This document shows, piece by piece, positions 51,057 through 59,823 of a DNA stretch of 64,000 nt (its first letter is position 1; each line of letters begins with the position of its first letter). A program made the position numbers and the translations under genes. The notes below the pieces were generated by a model, which was not told the origin of the DNA, ran no database searches, and worked only from the letters and a program-made list of their open reading frames with translations. The DNA is from JBGSUZ01 sp964404895 (GTDB lineage: Bacteria; Bacillota; Clostridia; Peptostreptococcales; Acidaminobacteraceae): NCBI GenBank assembly GCA_964404895.1, contig CAYOLV010000004.1, positions 310,001-374,000 of the forward strand, given 5' to 3'.

Positions 51057-51908
51057 ATGACACCCATTATTTTTAAAGCTATCTCTATATGTAATGAAAT
51101 CAATCTCAACGCATTAGCCAGTCACTTTGGCATTAAGAAAAAATTTGAGTGGGAAGATATATTGCGACTCAGTTCTCAACACTTAAAAGGCGTGTTAAAA
51201 GAACCTGAAAACAAATACGTAAACATATTTGCTTTCGGCAGTTTGGTTTTTGTCAATTTTCAACACCACGAAATCGTGGACTTGCTCACTTATCTCTCGG
51301 GTTTTGAAAGCCGTTTAAAATCGCCTAAATTTGACTTCACAGACGACTTTTCTCTGGAAATTCACGACAAAAGCACTCTTCCAGACGATGAAACCCACTT
51401 CAGTAATGAGTCCATGATCACGACAGAATATGGCAGTTATCAGATGGAAATTATCTCTATCGTTCTTGCCAAATCCGTAGCGCTGGAAAAAATAGAAAAC
51501 GATATCGAAGTCCTCCTTGACGAAATTGAGTTGGTCATCAATGCCATGCAAGCAGGTCAATTGAGCGTTAGAGATGAAAAGATTGCCAATATCTCTGCAA
51601 GGATTCTCAGTTTTAAATACAATACCATTTCTTCCATTATGATTTTAGATAAACCAGACATTACCTGGAGTCATCAAAATGCTGAAACTCTATACAACAA
51701 TATGTCTCATTTATTTGAGTTAGATGAACGTTATAGCAAAGTTCAAATGAAAGCTGAAACCTTGATGGATATTGTTCAAGTTTTCACCACTTTTACCCAG
51801 CACAAACGAGCTAACCAATTGGAAATCATGATTATCTTATTAATTATGTTTGAAATTGTAATTTCCTTGATTGAATTCTTCAATTTGAATCCGTTTAGTC
51901 CAATCTAA
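51057..51908 (+). CDS. RMD1/DUF155-family protein
   Basis: 283 residues with the DUF155 pattern: IFAFGSLVFVNFQHHEIVDLLTYLSGFE, then a long helical middle (EIISIVLAKSVALEKIENDIEVLLDEIELVINAM) and a C-terminal hydrophobic anchor (LEIMIILLIMFEIVISLIEFF). Yeast RMD1 is involved in organelle/cytoskeleton function; bacterial members are uncharacterised. Good AAGGGGG site 7 bases before ATG. Divergent from the GGDEF gene; shares a bidirectional terminator with the phosphodiesterase gene. Confidence 0.8.
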   Translation: MTPIIFKAISICNEINLNALASHFGIKKKFEWEDILRLSSQHLKGVLKEPENKYVNIFAFGSLVFVNFQHHEIVDLLTYLSGFESRLKSPKFDFTDDFSLEIHDKSTLPDDETHFSNESMITTEYGSYQMEIISIVLAKSVALEKIENDIEVLLDEIELVINAMQAGQLSVRDEKIANISARILSFKYNTISSIMILDKPDITWSHQNAETLYNNMSHLFELDERYSKVQMKAETLMDIVQVFTTFTQHKRANQLEIMIILLIMFEIVISLIEFFNLNPFSPI

Positions 51909-51913
51909 CGCAT

Positions 51914-51972
51914 AAGACCCAATAAATCAAAAGAAGTGCATTTATAGCACAATCAATTGATTATTGGGTCTT
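51914..51972. terminator. Bidirectional, branched terminator
   Basis: AAGACCCAATAAATCAA pairs with TTGATTATTGGGTCTT over 16 bp with one bulged base, and a second small hairpin GTGC-ATTTATA-GCAC sits in the large loop. A T-run follows on the plus strand and an AT-rich tail on the minus strand, for the convergent genes on either side. Confidence 0.8.
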
Positions 51973-51975
51973 TTA

Positions 51976-53382
51976 TTATTTGTAGATAACACTGCCGTCG
52001 GTTTCACCTAATGAAATATCCATTAAGTCCGCAATACTGGCACCAATATCCATAAGGTCAATTTCGCCCAGTTCCTTTTTCTCAATTTGATTGCCATAAG
52101 CAAAATAGACGCTGTTGTAATTGCCCGTATCTGGATGATACCCGTGGGCGGCTCTGAGCCAGTGCTCAGTCCCAACCTTATCTTCTTCAATGCCTTCCAC
52201 AATTTCTCCAAAAGGATCATCTAGGAAATAATAGCCCGCTTCTGCTTCTAGCATTAGTAAGGCGTTGGTATCTGCTCCGTCATAACCTGCTTCATGACCT
52301 GAAATGATGTTCTTAATGCCGTAAAAATTCTCGTTAAATTTATCGATAGCGGTTTCAATAATGTCTACTTCCTGCCGAATCAATTCACGCTTAACTTTAT
52401 GTAAGTTGTGGTGATATAAGTAGGCAGAGCCGTCACATGATTTAAAAACATAATCGCAATGGAGAATTTTGCCGTTCTCTTCCGCCGACAAGAAACCTTC
52501 TTTTTGCAAAATCACATTAGGGCGAATGACGGAGTGTACGTCTCTGCACCCATGGTCTCCGAAGATAATAAAGGTGGTATTATCTGCAATCCCCATCTGT
52601 TTGATTACTCTAAAATAATCTTCCAGTCGTTGATCCATTAGTTTTACAGCAGCTTTTGCTTCATTGCTGCTCGCACCATATAAGTGCTTTGCCGTATCCA
52701 GGTCGGTATAGTGAACTAGAAGTAGATCTGGCTGATAAGTCTTTAAGGTATCTAGGGCACAGGCGTGAGCAAAATTATCTAAGTAAGGCTGTTTTTGCCC
52801 CTTTCTCAAATGACCATGTCTGCCATTCATCTGTAGCTGATAACGTTTTCTGCCTGATAAAAGTGATATGCTGACTTGGTTGTGCCAAGGTCTATTGGGG
52901 AATATTTCAGGCATGTTGTACGCAATAGGGGCACCTGCAGTTACAGGCCAAAGTATAGCCGCCACACTTAAGTTTTTAGCCTTCGCTTCTTTTAATAGGG
53001 TTTTTCCATGAATGTCTTTATGCTTCCAAAACCAATCTGGCTTAACACGCATAGGCTGAAGCTTGGTGTTACTGACTATACCGTGTTTTCTCGGGACTCT
53101 TCCTGTTAAAATTGAGGCATGGGCAGGGTAAGTCAAGGAAGGATACACACTTCTGACTTTACGGCTGTATTGCCCATTTGAAATCAGTTTGTTAAAATTA
53201 GGGTATTGCTTTAAAACAGACCAATCTTCTGCACTGAGTGCATCAAAAGATAATACAATTACTTTATTTTGAACAAGGGGTTTACCTGCTTCACTTGTCT
53301 GCTCGACAGATTTCGTTTTTTTCTGAAGGGTTTTCCACACAAAATCGTCTGCGACTTTAGGCCATCGACTACGCTTACTCAT
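51976..53382 (-). CDS. Nucleotide pyrophosphatase/phosphodiesterase family (alkaline phosphatase fold)
   Basis: 468 residues of the alkaline phosphatase/ENPP superfamily: metal ligand in VIVLSFDALS, nucleophile threonine in VYPSLTYPAHASILTGR, and C-terminal metal ligands in FGDHGCRDVH and EHWLRAAHGYHPD. It hydrolyses phosphodiester or nucleotide bonds; substrate unknown. No signal peptide is seen, so it may be cytosolic. ATG 53382 follows AAGGTG by about 7 bases. Divergent from the AraC-type gene across the region with a Fur-like site. Confidence 0.82.
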   Translation of the reverse strand: MSKRSRWPKVADDFVWKTLQKKTKSVEQTSEAGKPLVQNKVIVLSFDALSAEDWSVLKQYPNFNKLISNGQYSRKVRSVYPSLTYPAHASILTGRVPRKHGIVSNTKLQPMRVKPDWFWKHKDIHGKTLLKEAKAKNLSVAAILWPVTAGAPIAYNMPEIFPNRPWHNQVSISLLSGRKRYQLQMNGRHGHLRKGQKQPYLDNFAHACALDTLKTYQPDLLLVHYTDLDTAKHLYGASSNEAKAAVKLMDQRLEDYFRVIKQMGIADNTTFIIFGDHGCRDVHSVIRPNVILQKEGFLSAEENGKILHCDYVFKSCDGSAYLYHHNLHKVKRELIRQEVDIIETAIDKFNENFYGIKNIISGHEAGYDGADTNALLMLEAEAGYYFLDDPFGEIVEGIEEDKVGTEHWLRAAHGYHPDTGNYNSVYFAYGNQIEKKELGEIDLMDIGASIADLMDISLGETDGSVIYK

Positions 53383-53494
53383 CCAATCACCTTATCCCTA
53401 TTTTTCTTTATAAAATTGAAAAGCATTTTCTTACAATTTTGTCTTATTTCCATTATACATGATTGATTTAATAATTGTCATTTATTAATGTATT

Positions 53495-53513
53495 GATAAT
53501 GATATTCATTTGT
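53495..53513 (+). promoter_or_regulatory. Fur-like box upstream of araC-like gene
   Basis: GATAATGATATTCATTTGT matches the classical Fur 19-mer GATAATGATAATCATTATC at 15 of 19 positions. It lies 54 bases upstream of the araC-like ATG and about 112 bases from the phosphodiesterase gene start, so it could control either divergent gene. A+T-rich context raises the chance of coincidence. Confidence 0.5.
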
Positions 53514-53566
53514 GATAGTTTTAAAGTGATATTTTTTGTTTTTAAACTGTAAGAATCGAGGTCAAT

Positions 53567-54829
53567 ATGATTGAACCCCTTTCCACCAATGATACGCTTC
53601 TAAAGGATCCTTTAAAGGCTCAAGCCAATATCCTTCACTTAGCCACTGGACTCGGTGTGACCCTTGTAAAAGAAAATAAGGCCATTGAAATTTTAGGCGA
53701 TAAAAGCGTTCAGGCATTTATGAAATTGTTAGATGAAACAGCTCTTATAAGAAAAGCTTTTGAATCGGCTCAAGGTTTTCAACAGATTTCGACCCTATGT
53801 CTTGGCAATTTAGCAGAAGTCCTTTATTTGCCTCTGGGCGAAAATGGTGCTTGGTTGATTGGGCCTTATCGGATGCAAAGTTCTAAGTGCCCTATGAGTG
53901 ACTCCTATTTTATGGCTCTCAGTGAAGAAGACCGACAACAACTGATTTCACTCTGCGGCAATTACCCCTTGAAGGGGGATATGGCTATTGAAGCTGTGGC
54001 AAAAACCGCATTCACTTTATCAGGTAATCCAATCGCTGCCGTGCCCCCTATCGTGAAATTAGTTGAAAAGCCCTACAGCATTGATTTCCCTCCAAGCGAA
54101 ATCAATCGGCGCATGATTAAACCTATTTATGCGTATATTCAGGAACAGGAAAATCCGAATATCATATTGATGATAAGGGATTTTGTCGCAGATGGGAATG
54201 CTGCCAAAGCCATTGAGATTTATCAAAAATCCATTCAACAGATTGCCAGACCCCTTGTTCAAAAAACTGATGCTGGTCAAGAGGATCTCACCCACCGATT
54301 AGGTATTCTTTACAGTATTTTTTACAAACTGTTGGAATCTTCTGCCGATCCCTCTTCTTTGATACAAGTTAAGAATAAGTATATTACACAGTTTAGTCTT
54401 TCTAAATGCACTCAGGAAATGGATTTGATTACGATTGAAATGTTGTCAGACTTTGCCTCTCAGGCAAAAATCCATTTACAAATTGGCTCTTATGCTGAAC
54501 TGATTCAAAAAGCCATTTTATACATCCACGAACATGCTAAATCCAAAATTTCTTTAAAGGATATTGCTGCCTCTCTCCATGTTAATGCCAGCTACCTGTC
54601 TAGTATTTTTAAAAAAGAAACTGGAATTGCCATTACCCTGTTCATTGCAGAGCTAAAAATGGAAGATGCTAAGCGACTCTTGGAAAACACAAACCTCGCC
54701 GTTACAGATATTTGCTACCAAGTCGGGTATGACAATCCTTCCTATTTTACAGAAGTTTTCAAGAAGACCACTGGCATGACGCCTAAAGAATATAAACTTC
54801 ATTTTAAGCTTGACAAATATACCCCATAG
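53567..54829 (+). CDS. AraC-family transcriptional regulator
   Basis: 420 residues. The last 105 residues form a two-HTH AraC domain (ISLKDIAASLHVNASYLSSIFKKETGIAITLFIAELKMEDAKRLLENTNLAVTDICYQVGYDNPSYFTEVFKKTTGMTPKEY broken here: HTH1 near 328-348, HTH2 near 375-400). The N-terminal 300 residues are a helical sensor region without a recognised ligand domain. GAGGTC precedes ATG. A Fur-like box lies upstream, and its last codons contain the copA promoter and operator. Its target genes cannot be told. Confidence 0.85.
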   Translation: MIEPLSTNDTLLKDPLKAQANILHLATGLGVTLVKENKAIEILGDKSVQAFMKLLDETALIRKAFESAQGFQQISTLCLGNLAEVLYLPLGENGAWLIGPYRMQSSKCPMSDSYFMALSEEDRQQLISLCGNYPLKGDMAIEAVAKTAFTLSGNPIAAVPPIVKLVEKPYSIDFPPSEINRRMIKPIYAYIQEQENPNIILMIRDFVADGNAAKAIEIYQKSIQQIARPLVQKTDAGQEDLTHRLGILYSIFYKLLESSADPSSLIQVKNKYITQFSLSKCTQEMDLITIEMLSDFASQAKIHLQIGSYAELIQKAILYIHEHAKSKISLKDIAASLHVNASYLSSIFKKETGIAITLFIAELKMEDAKRLLENTNLAVTDICYQVGYDNPSYFTEVFKKTTGMTPKEYKLHFKLDKYTP

Positions 54830-54838
54830 GGGTATATT
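54810..54838 (+). promoter_or_regulatory. copA promoter with inverted repeat in the spacer
   Basis: TTGACA (54810-54815), 17-base spacer, TATATT (54833-54838). It starts inside the last codons of the araC-like gene. The spacer is almost filled by the inverted repeat ATATACCCC-ATA-GGGGTATAT (54817-54837), so a repressor bound there would block RNA polymerase. Confidence 0.8.
54817..54837. promoter_or_regulatory. CsoR-type operator 1
   Basis: Perfect 9-3-9 inverted repeat ATATACCCC-ATA-GGGGTATAT. TACCCnnnnGGGGTA-type repeats are the usual sites of CsoR copper repressors of Firmicutes, and the csoR-like gene follows copA. Confidence 0.7.
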
Positions 54839-54848
54839 TTATTTATAG

Positions 54849-54865
54849 ATACCCCCATAGGGTAT
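54849..54865. promoter_or_regulatory. CsoR-type operator 2
   Basis: ATACCC-CCATA-GGGTAT, a second copy of the same repeat, 11 bases after operator 1, just downstream of the predicted transcription start. Confidence 0.65.
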
Positions 54866-54945
54866 ATAGCATATCAACATCACTTACTTCAGGGTTTGAC
54901 CTTGTCAACTTCCCTGCTAATCACTACATTAGAAAGGAGTACCGT

Positions 54946-57246
54946 ATGAATTTGCCAATTGAACCCTCCACCAATCTTGTTAATGAACCCTCTCCAAACA
55001 CACTTAAAGATATTCAAATTCCAATAGAAGGCATGACGTGTGCCGCTTGCAGTCAGACTATTGAGCGTCGTCTGAAAAAATCCCAAGGGGTTTCATCCAT
55101 CTCTGTGAACTTAGCCACAGAAATGGCTAATGTCACTTATGACCCTGAGCAAATTCGCCTGTCTGAAATTAAACAAATCATCACAAAACTAGGGTTTATA
55201 CCTTTGGAATTAAAAACAGGTCCGCGTACAGATGCAGACCAAGAAAAAAAGAATTTAGAAATTAAGCATATGAAGGAACGTTTATGGATATCCATCTTCT
55301 TTGGGTCAATCCTTCTCTATGTGGCTATGGGCCCAATGATTCCTTGGCTGAACTGGCCTGTTCCTGCCTTTATGGCACCTATGGAATATCCCCTTGTTTA
55401 CGCCTTTGTGGAAATTCTTCTGGTCACACCGATTTTAATTGCAGGTCGAAAATACTATCAGGTGGGCTACAAAAACCTTTGGCACCTGAGTCCTAACATG
55501 GATTCCCTCATTGCCATAGGCACTTCTGCCGCCCTTCTTTACAGCTTTTTCAGCACTTGGCAAATCTACATGGGCGACTTCATTGCTGTTGACCACCTTT
55601 ACTTTGAAACAGCCGGTGTTATTTTGACCCTAATCCACCTTGGGAAAACCTTGGAAGCAATTTCAAAAGGGAAAACCTCGGATGCGATTAAGAAACTGGT
55701 AGGACTTGCCCCTAAAACTGCTACAGTGATTCAAGGGACTGCTGAAATACAAATGCCTGTTGAAGAAATTGAAGTGGGCGACCTTTTGCTGGTGCGTCCT
55801 GGTGAAAAAATTGCTGTAGACGGAGTTGTAGTCGAAGGTTATTCCAGTGTGGACGAGTCCATGCTCACTGGTGAAAGCATTCCTGTTGAAAAGGTCGTGG
55901 GTGCGAAAGTTGTTGGCGCCAGTCTTAATAAAACCGGTCTACTCAAGTACCAAGCAGAAAAAGTAGGCGACGAAACGGCTTTAGCTCAAATCATTCACTT
56001 GGTAGAGCAAGCGCAAGGAACCAAAGCCCCTATTGCCCGAATGGCAGATACCATTTCAGGCTGGTTTGTTCCTATTGTTATGGGAATTGCACTCTTGTCG
56101 GCACTGGCTTGGGCTATTTCAGGTCAAGATTTGGTCTTCAACTTAAAAGTCTTTATTGCGATATTAGTCATTGCCTGTCCTTGTGCTTTAGGTCTTGCAA
56201 CCCCTACCGCTATTATGGTGGGTACAGGCAGAGGAGCTGAACTAGGAATTTTAGTTAAAGGCGGAGAAGCTTTAGAAACCGCTCATAAAATTCAAATGGT
56301 TGTCTTTGACAAGACTGGAACGCTGACAAAAGGCTCTCCAGAAGTAACCGATTGGCTGTTGTATAATGACTTTGATAAAAATACCACTTTGACTTTGGCC
56401 GCATCAGCTGAATTTGGAAGTGAACACCCTTTAGGGGAATCTATTGTCAATGCAGCTACTGAGGCAGGTTTAGAACTTAAAAAAATAGATCACTTTGAAG
56501 CTATACCCGGCAGGGGTATTGTGGCTGAGATTGATGGTCGCAAGGTTTTGATTGGCAATTTGAAACTTTTGGAAGAAAACAGCATTGACGCTCACACTTC
56601 CGAAAAAGACTTTAATGCCATTGCCAGCCAAGGTAAAACTCCAATGTATTTGGCAATTAACGGACAATTAGCCGCTCTCATTGGCGCAGCGGACATGTTG
56701 AAAGAGACCAGTCAAAAGGCCATTGAAAAGCTCCACGCCATGGGCATTAAAACCGCTATGATTACAGGCGACCACAAAGCCACCGCTGAAGCCATTGCCC
56801 GCATGGTGGGCATTGACCAAGTCATGGCAGAAGTTCTTCCAGGCGACAAGGCTGAAGCTGTGAAATCCCTTCAAAAGCAAGGTCTTTGCGTGGCCATGGT
56901 AGGTGACGGCATTAACGACGCCCCTGCTTTGGTTCAAGCAGATGTGGGCATTGCCATTGGCTCTGGTACTGACGTAGCTATGGAGTCTGCAGATATTGTC
57001 CTTATGAAAAATGATTTGCAAGACGTGGTCAAGGCCATTTCTCTAAGCCGAAAGACCATTCAAAATATTAAACAAAACCTTTTCTGGGCATTTTTCTACA
57101 ATATAGTAGGTATACCTGTTGCTGCAGGTGTCTTGTACCTCTTTGGTGGCCCTCTTCTCAACCCAGTCTATGCGGCGGCAGCCATGTCCCTCAGCTCTGT
57201 TTCTGTAGTGACCAATGCCTTAAGACTGAGAACATTGAAAATTTAG
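54946..57246 (+). CDS. copA: Copper-translocating P1B-type ATPase CopA
   Basis: 766 residues: one N-terminal HMA domain with GMTCAAC (C32, C35), eight predicted membrane segments, the transmembrane metal site CPC (VIACPCALGLATPTA), actuator GES (LTGESIPVE), phosphorylation site DKTGTLTKG, the P1B-specific SEHPLGESI and hinge GDGINDAPAL. It exports monovalent copper using ATP. ATG follows AAAGGAGT by 6 bases. Its stop is 8 bases before csoR, so the two form an operon under the copper promoter at 54810. Confidence 0.95.
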   Translation: MNLPIEPSTNLVNEPSPNTLKDIQIPIEGMTCAACSQTIERRLKKSQGVSSISVNLATEMANVTYDPEQIRLSEIKQIITKLGFIPLELKTGPRTDADQEKKNLEIKHMKERLWISIFFGSILLYVAMGPMIPWLNWPVPAFMAPMEYPLVYAFVEILLVTPILIAGRKYYQVGYKNLWHLSPNMDSLIAIGTSAALLYSFFSTWQIYMGDFIAVDHLYFETAGVILTLIHLGKTLEAISKGKTSDAIKKLVGLAPKTATVIQGTAEIQMPVEEIEVGDLLLVRPGEKIAVDGVVVEGYSSVDESMLTGESIPVEKVVGAKVVGASLNKTGLLKYQAEKVGDETALAQIIHLVEQAQGTKAPIARMADTISGWFVPIVMGIALLSALAWAISGQDLVFNLKVFIAILVIACPCALGLATPTAIMVGTGRGAELGILVKGGEALETAHKIQMVVFDKTGTLTKGSPEVTDWLLYNDFDKNTTLTLAASAEFGSEHPLGESIVNAATEAGLELKKIDHFEAIPGRGIVAEIDGRKVLIGNLKLLEENSIDAHTSEKDFNAIASQGKTPMYLAINGQLAALIGAADMLKETSQKAIEKLHAMGIKTAMITGDHKATAEAIARMVGIDQVMAEVLPGDKAEAVKSLQKQGLCVAMVGDGINDAPALVQADVGIAIGSGTDVAMESADIVLMKNDLQDVVKAISLSRKTIQNIKQNLFWAFFYNIVGIPVAAGVLYLFGGPLLNPVYAAAAMSLSSVSVVTNALRLRTLKI

Positions 57247-57254
57247 GAGGCTTT

Positions 57255-57617
57255 ATGGAAACTTTGAAAACGGAACACTGTTCTTCCTGTAATTCTACCG
57301 ACAAGACGACTTGTCAATCCACTGGAGATGGTTCTTGTTGTCGAACCACTCACCGCGACGACAATGAAAAAAAGTTGCTCTTCAATAGATGCAATCGATT
57401 GGAAGGACAAATTCGCGGCATTAAGGGCATGATCGAAAAAGATGCCTACTGCGACGACGTTCTCAATCAAATTGCCGCGGCACAATCTGCCCTTCATGGT
57501 CTTAGCCGTGTGATTTTAGAAAATCATATGAAAGGCTGTCTGGTCTCTCGTATACAAAACGATGAGTTGGAAGTGGTGGACGAACTGCTCCTCACCATGC
57601 AGAAGTTGATGAAATAG
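57255..57617 (+). CDS. csoR: CsoR-family copper-sensing repressor with Cys-rich N terminus
   Basis: 120 residues, longer than the usual 85-100. The CsoR core starts at about residue 35 (NEKKLLFNRCNRLEGQIRGIKGMI) and keeps the copper ligands C66, H91 and C95 (YCDDVL and ENHMKGCL). The first 30 residues are an additional segment with cysteines at 9, 12, 20, 28 and 29 (C-x2-C and CC), absent from typical CsoR. Apo-CsoR represses and copper releases it. Follows copA after 8 bases, AGGAGG in the gap. Confidence 0.9.
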   Translation: METLKTEHCSSCNSTDKTTCQSTGDGSCCRTTHRDDNEKKLLFNRCNRLEGQIRGIKGMIEKDAYCDDVLNQIAAAQSALHGLSRVILENHMKGCLVSRIQNDELEVVDELLLTMQKLMK

Positions 57618-57634
57618 AGTCATTTGATAAAACC

Positions 57635-57674
57635 AAAAAGGCGGCTGAGTTTTTACACTCAGCCGCCTTTTTTT
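57635..57674. terminator. Bidirectional terminator between csoR and ABC-F gene
   Basis: GGCGGCTGAG / CTCAGCCGCC, perfect 10 bp, loop of eight, with seven T on the plus side and five on the minus side. Serves both convergent genes. Confidence 0.92.
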
Positions 57675-59667
57675 AGTCCTCATGGAGTTCCAAATACTCC
57701 AGTTCTAATAAATCCAATTCACTTCGAGCTGCTGCCTGTTTGGCAATCAAATCTCCTAATAGGGAGAAGTCCGAGGCGTGAATTTCAATTTCTTTATTCA
57801 AATGGTTTAAGTCGTCTTCCATTTTGGGAATGAGGACTTCCAGTTCTTCTATGCGTTTCGCCCTTCTTCGGGCTTCGTTTTGCTTGGCGCGGGCGTCGGC
57901 GTCTCGCCAATCTTTACCGCTTGCGGAGCTGTTATCCCTGCCCGAGTTATCAAGACTTTGAGACTTTTCTCCACTTTGAGATTTAGCACCCTTTTGAGCA
58001 TTATCAATACTTCGAGGTCTTTCAGGGGCTTTTCGAACGCCGCTTTCAATCAGTCGCTGTTCTTCACGCCACTGTTCATAAGTGCCCTCAAAACTGGTAC
58101 AACCCTGTGGTGACAGGGTGAAGACTTTGTCTGCCAACTGATTGATAAAGTAACGGTCATGGGAAATCATGAGAATGGTACCTTCAAAATGTTGCAAGGC
58201 CATTTCCAAAACCTCTCTGGATGCGATGTCGATATGATTGGTCGGCTCATCCAGTAAAAGGACGTTGATCCCGAGTTCCATCATGAGGCAGAGTTGAAGC
58301 TTGACCCGTTCTCCCCCTGAAAGCTTGTTCACTGGCTTGCTCAGGTCTTCTGTGAAGAACATAAACCGAGCTAATTTTCCTTTTGCGGCGTATTCTCCAA
58401 TGAGGGTTTCTTCGTTGAACAATTGGAATACGGTGCGCTCAGGTCTTTCAAAGTCCACTTCTTGTTCCAAGTAGCCAATTTTAACCCGACTGCCTATTTT
58501 AATGTCCCCTGCCATAGGGATCATTTGATCCATTAACAGCTTGAACAAGGTGGTTTTCCCAATCCCGTTAGGTCCCATGAGGACGGCGACGTCTTGGAAT
58601 TCCACATCCATGTCAATGTTTTGGAAGAGAGGGGTTCCATCGTAACCCGCCGCTACATTTCTGAGACGGAAGACTTGGTTCCCTGTTCTGCCATCGGCCT
58701 CAAAACGCAGTCCCATGGCTTTGGCTTCACCCTTTGGCTTGTCTATTTTGTCCATGCGTTCTAAACGTTTTTGCATGGCTCTCATTTTGATGTGCATTTT
58801 TTCAGCGCCGCCCATATCTGCCCAAAGTCTGAAACGACTGATAGCCTCTTCCATGGCACGGACTTTTTTCTGTTGCTGTTTGTAAATTTCAATTTGTTGA
58901 CGTTGCCATTCGTCTCGGTCGGCAATGTATTTTGAATAATTGCCCGGCCAAATGCGGCTGACCCCATCTTCCAATGTCACTATTTTATTCACCGTCTGGT
59001 CTAAGAAATGACGGTCATGGGAAATGATGACCACGCCACCCGGGTAGGTGGATAAATAGCCTTCTAGCCATTCCAAAGCCTGAATGTCTAAATGGTTGGT
59101 CGGTTCGTCCAGCAACAAAATATCTGGGGCTTCGAGGAGAATTCTGCCTAGTAAAGCTCTGGTTTTCTCACCGCCGCTTAAATCGCTAAAAGTACGCTCT
59201 AAAATTTCTTCTTTGATTTTAAGACCTTCTACCACTTTATTGAAACGGACATCCATTTCATAGCCGCCTGCCAGTTCAAAATGTCTTTGCAAATCGTCGT
59301 AATCAAACAAGAGACTTTCCTTGACCTCTTCCCCTGCCGCTGCAATGGTATGTGCCATTTCCGTCATTTGACGTTCAATGTCTAAAATAGGCTCAAAGGC
59401 TAATCGAATCACATCGCTGGCAGTCAGAGACTCATCGACTTGTGGAATTTGCTCCAAGTAGCCCACCCTTGCCCCACGCTTGATAAAAAGATTCCCTTGG
59501 TCATAGGACTCAATGCCTGTAATCATTTTGAAAAGGGTTGTTTTGCCTGCGCCATTACGACCAATCAGACCGATGCGCTCCCCCTCTTGAAGTTCAAAAC
59601 TCACAGACTCTATAATGACATTCGCTCCAAAACTTTTTTGTATTTGATCAATTGTTAAAATGATCAT
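57673..59667 (-). CDS. ABC-F family ATPase (third in window)
   Basis: 664 residues with two ABC domains: GRNGAGKTT / LSGGEKTRA / LLLDEPTNH and GPNGIGKTT / LSGGERVKL / LLLDEPTNH, no membrane segments. The linker and C-terminal part contain charged low-complexity tract (about 540-600) and a coiled-coil tail of about 60 residues, again like Uup/YdiF subfamily. ATG 59667 has GGAG 8 bases upstream; a GTG at 59676 is rejected. Convergent with csoR, sharing its terminator. Compared with the other two ABC-F genes, neither is a recent duplicate by eye. Confidence 0.88.
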   Translation of the reverse strand: MIILTIDQIQKSFGANVIIESVSFELQEGERIGLIGRNGAGKTTLFKMITGIESYDQGNLFIKRGARVGYLEQIPQVDESLTASDVIRLAFEPILDIERQMTEMAHTIAAAGEEVKESLLFDYDDLQRHFELAGGYEMDVRFNKVVEGLKIKEEILERTFSDLSGGEKTRALLGRILLEAPDILLLDEPTNHLDIQALEWLEGYLSTYPGGVVIISHDRHFLDQTVNKIVTLEDGVSRIWPGNYSKYIADRDEWQRQQIEIYKQQQKKVRAMEEAISRFRLWADMGGAEKMHIKMRAMQKRLERMDKIDKPKGEAKAMGLRFEADGRTGNQVFRLRNVAAGYDGTPLFQNIDMDVEFQDVAVLMGPNGIGKTTLFKLLMDQMIPMAGDIKIGSRVKIGYLEQEVDFERPERTVFQLFNEETLIGEYAAKGKLARFMFFTEDLSKPVNKLSGGERVKLQLCLMMELGINVLLLDEPTNHIDIASREVLEMALQHFEGTILMISHDRYFINQLADKVFTLSPQGCTSFEGTYEQWREEQRLIESGVRKAPERPRSIDNAQKGAKSQSGEKSQSLDNSGRDNSSASGKDWRDADARAKQNEARRRAKRIEELEVLIPKMEDDLNHLNKEIEIHASDFSLLGDLIAKQAAARSELDLLELEYLELHED

Positions 59668-59739
59668 ATTAACCACTCCATTAGAAATGCCAAGGGGAGT
59701 AAGACTACGCCCTTTGACATGCGATATATTTTTTTAATC

Positions 59740-59769
59740 ATTCTAACATTTTGTACGTTGGTTTGGCAA
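59740..59769 (-). promoter_or_regulatory. Possible promoter of third ABC-F gene
   Basis: Minus strand TTGCCA (59769-59764), 18-base spacer, TAGAAT (59745-59740). Leader of about 65 bases; no leader ORF or hairpin comparable to the 35 kb ABC-F is seen. The 156-base gap to sbcC shows no clear sbcC terminator. Confidence 0.5.
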
Positions 59770-59823
59770 TAAGATTTTGTTGTTCCCTTTTGAGGTTGGC
59801 GAAATATGAGGTTGCCTCTTAAA

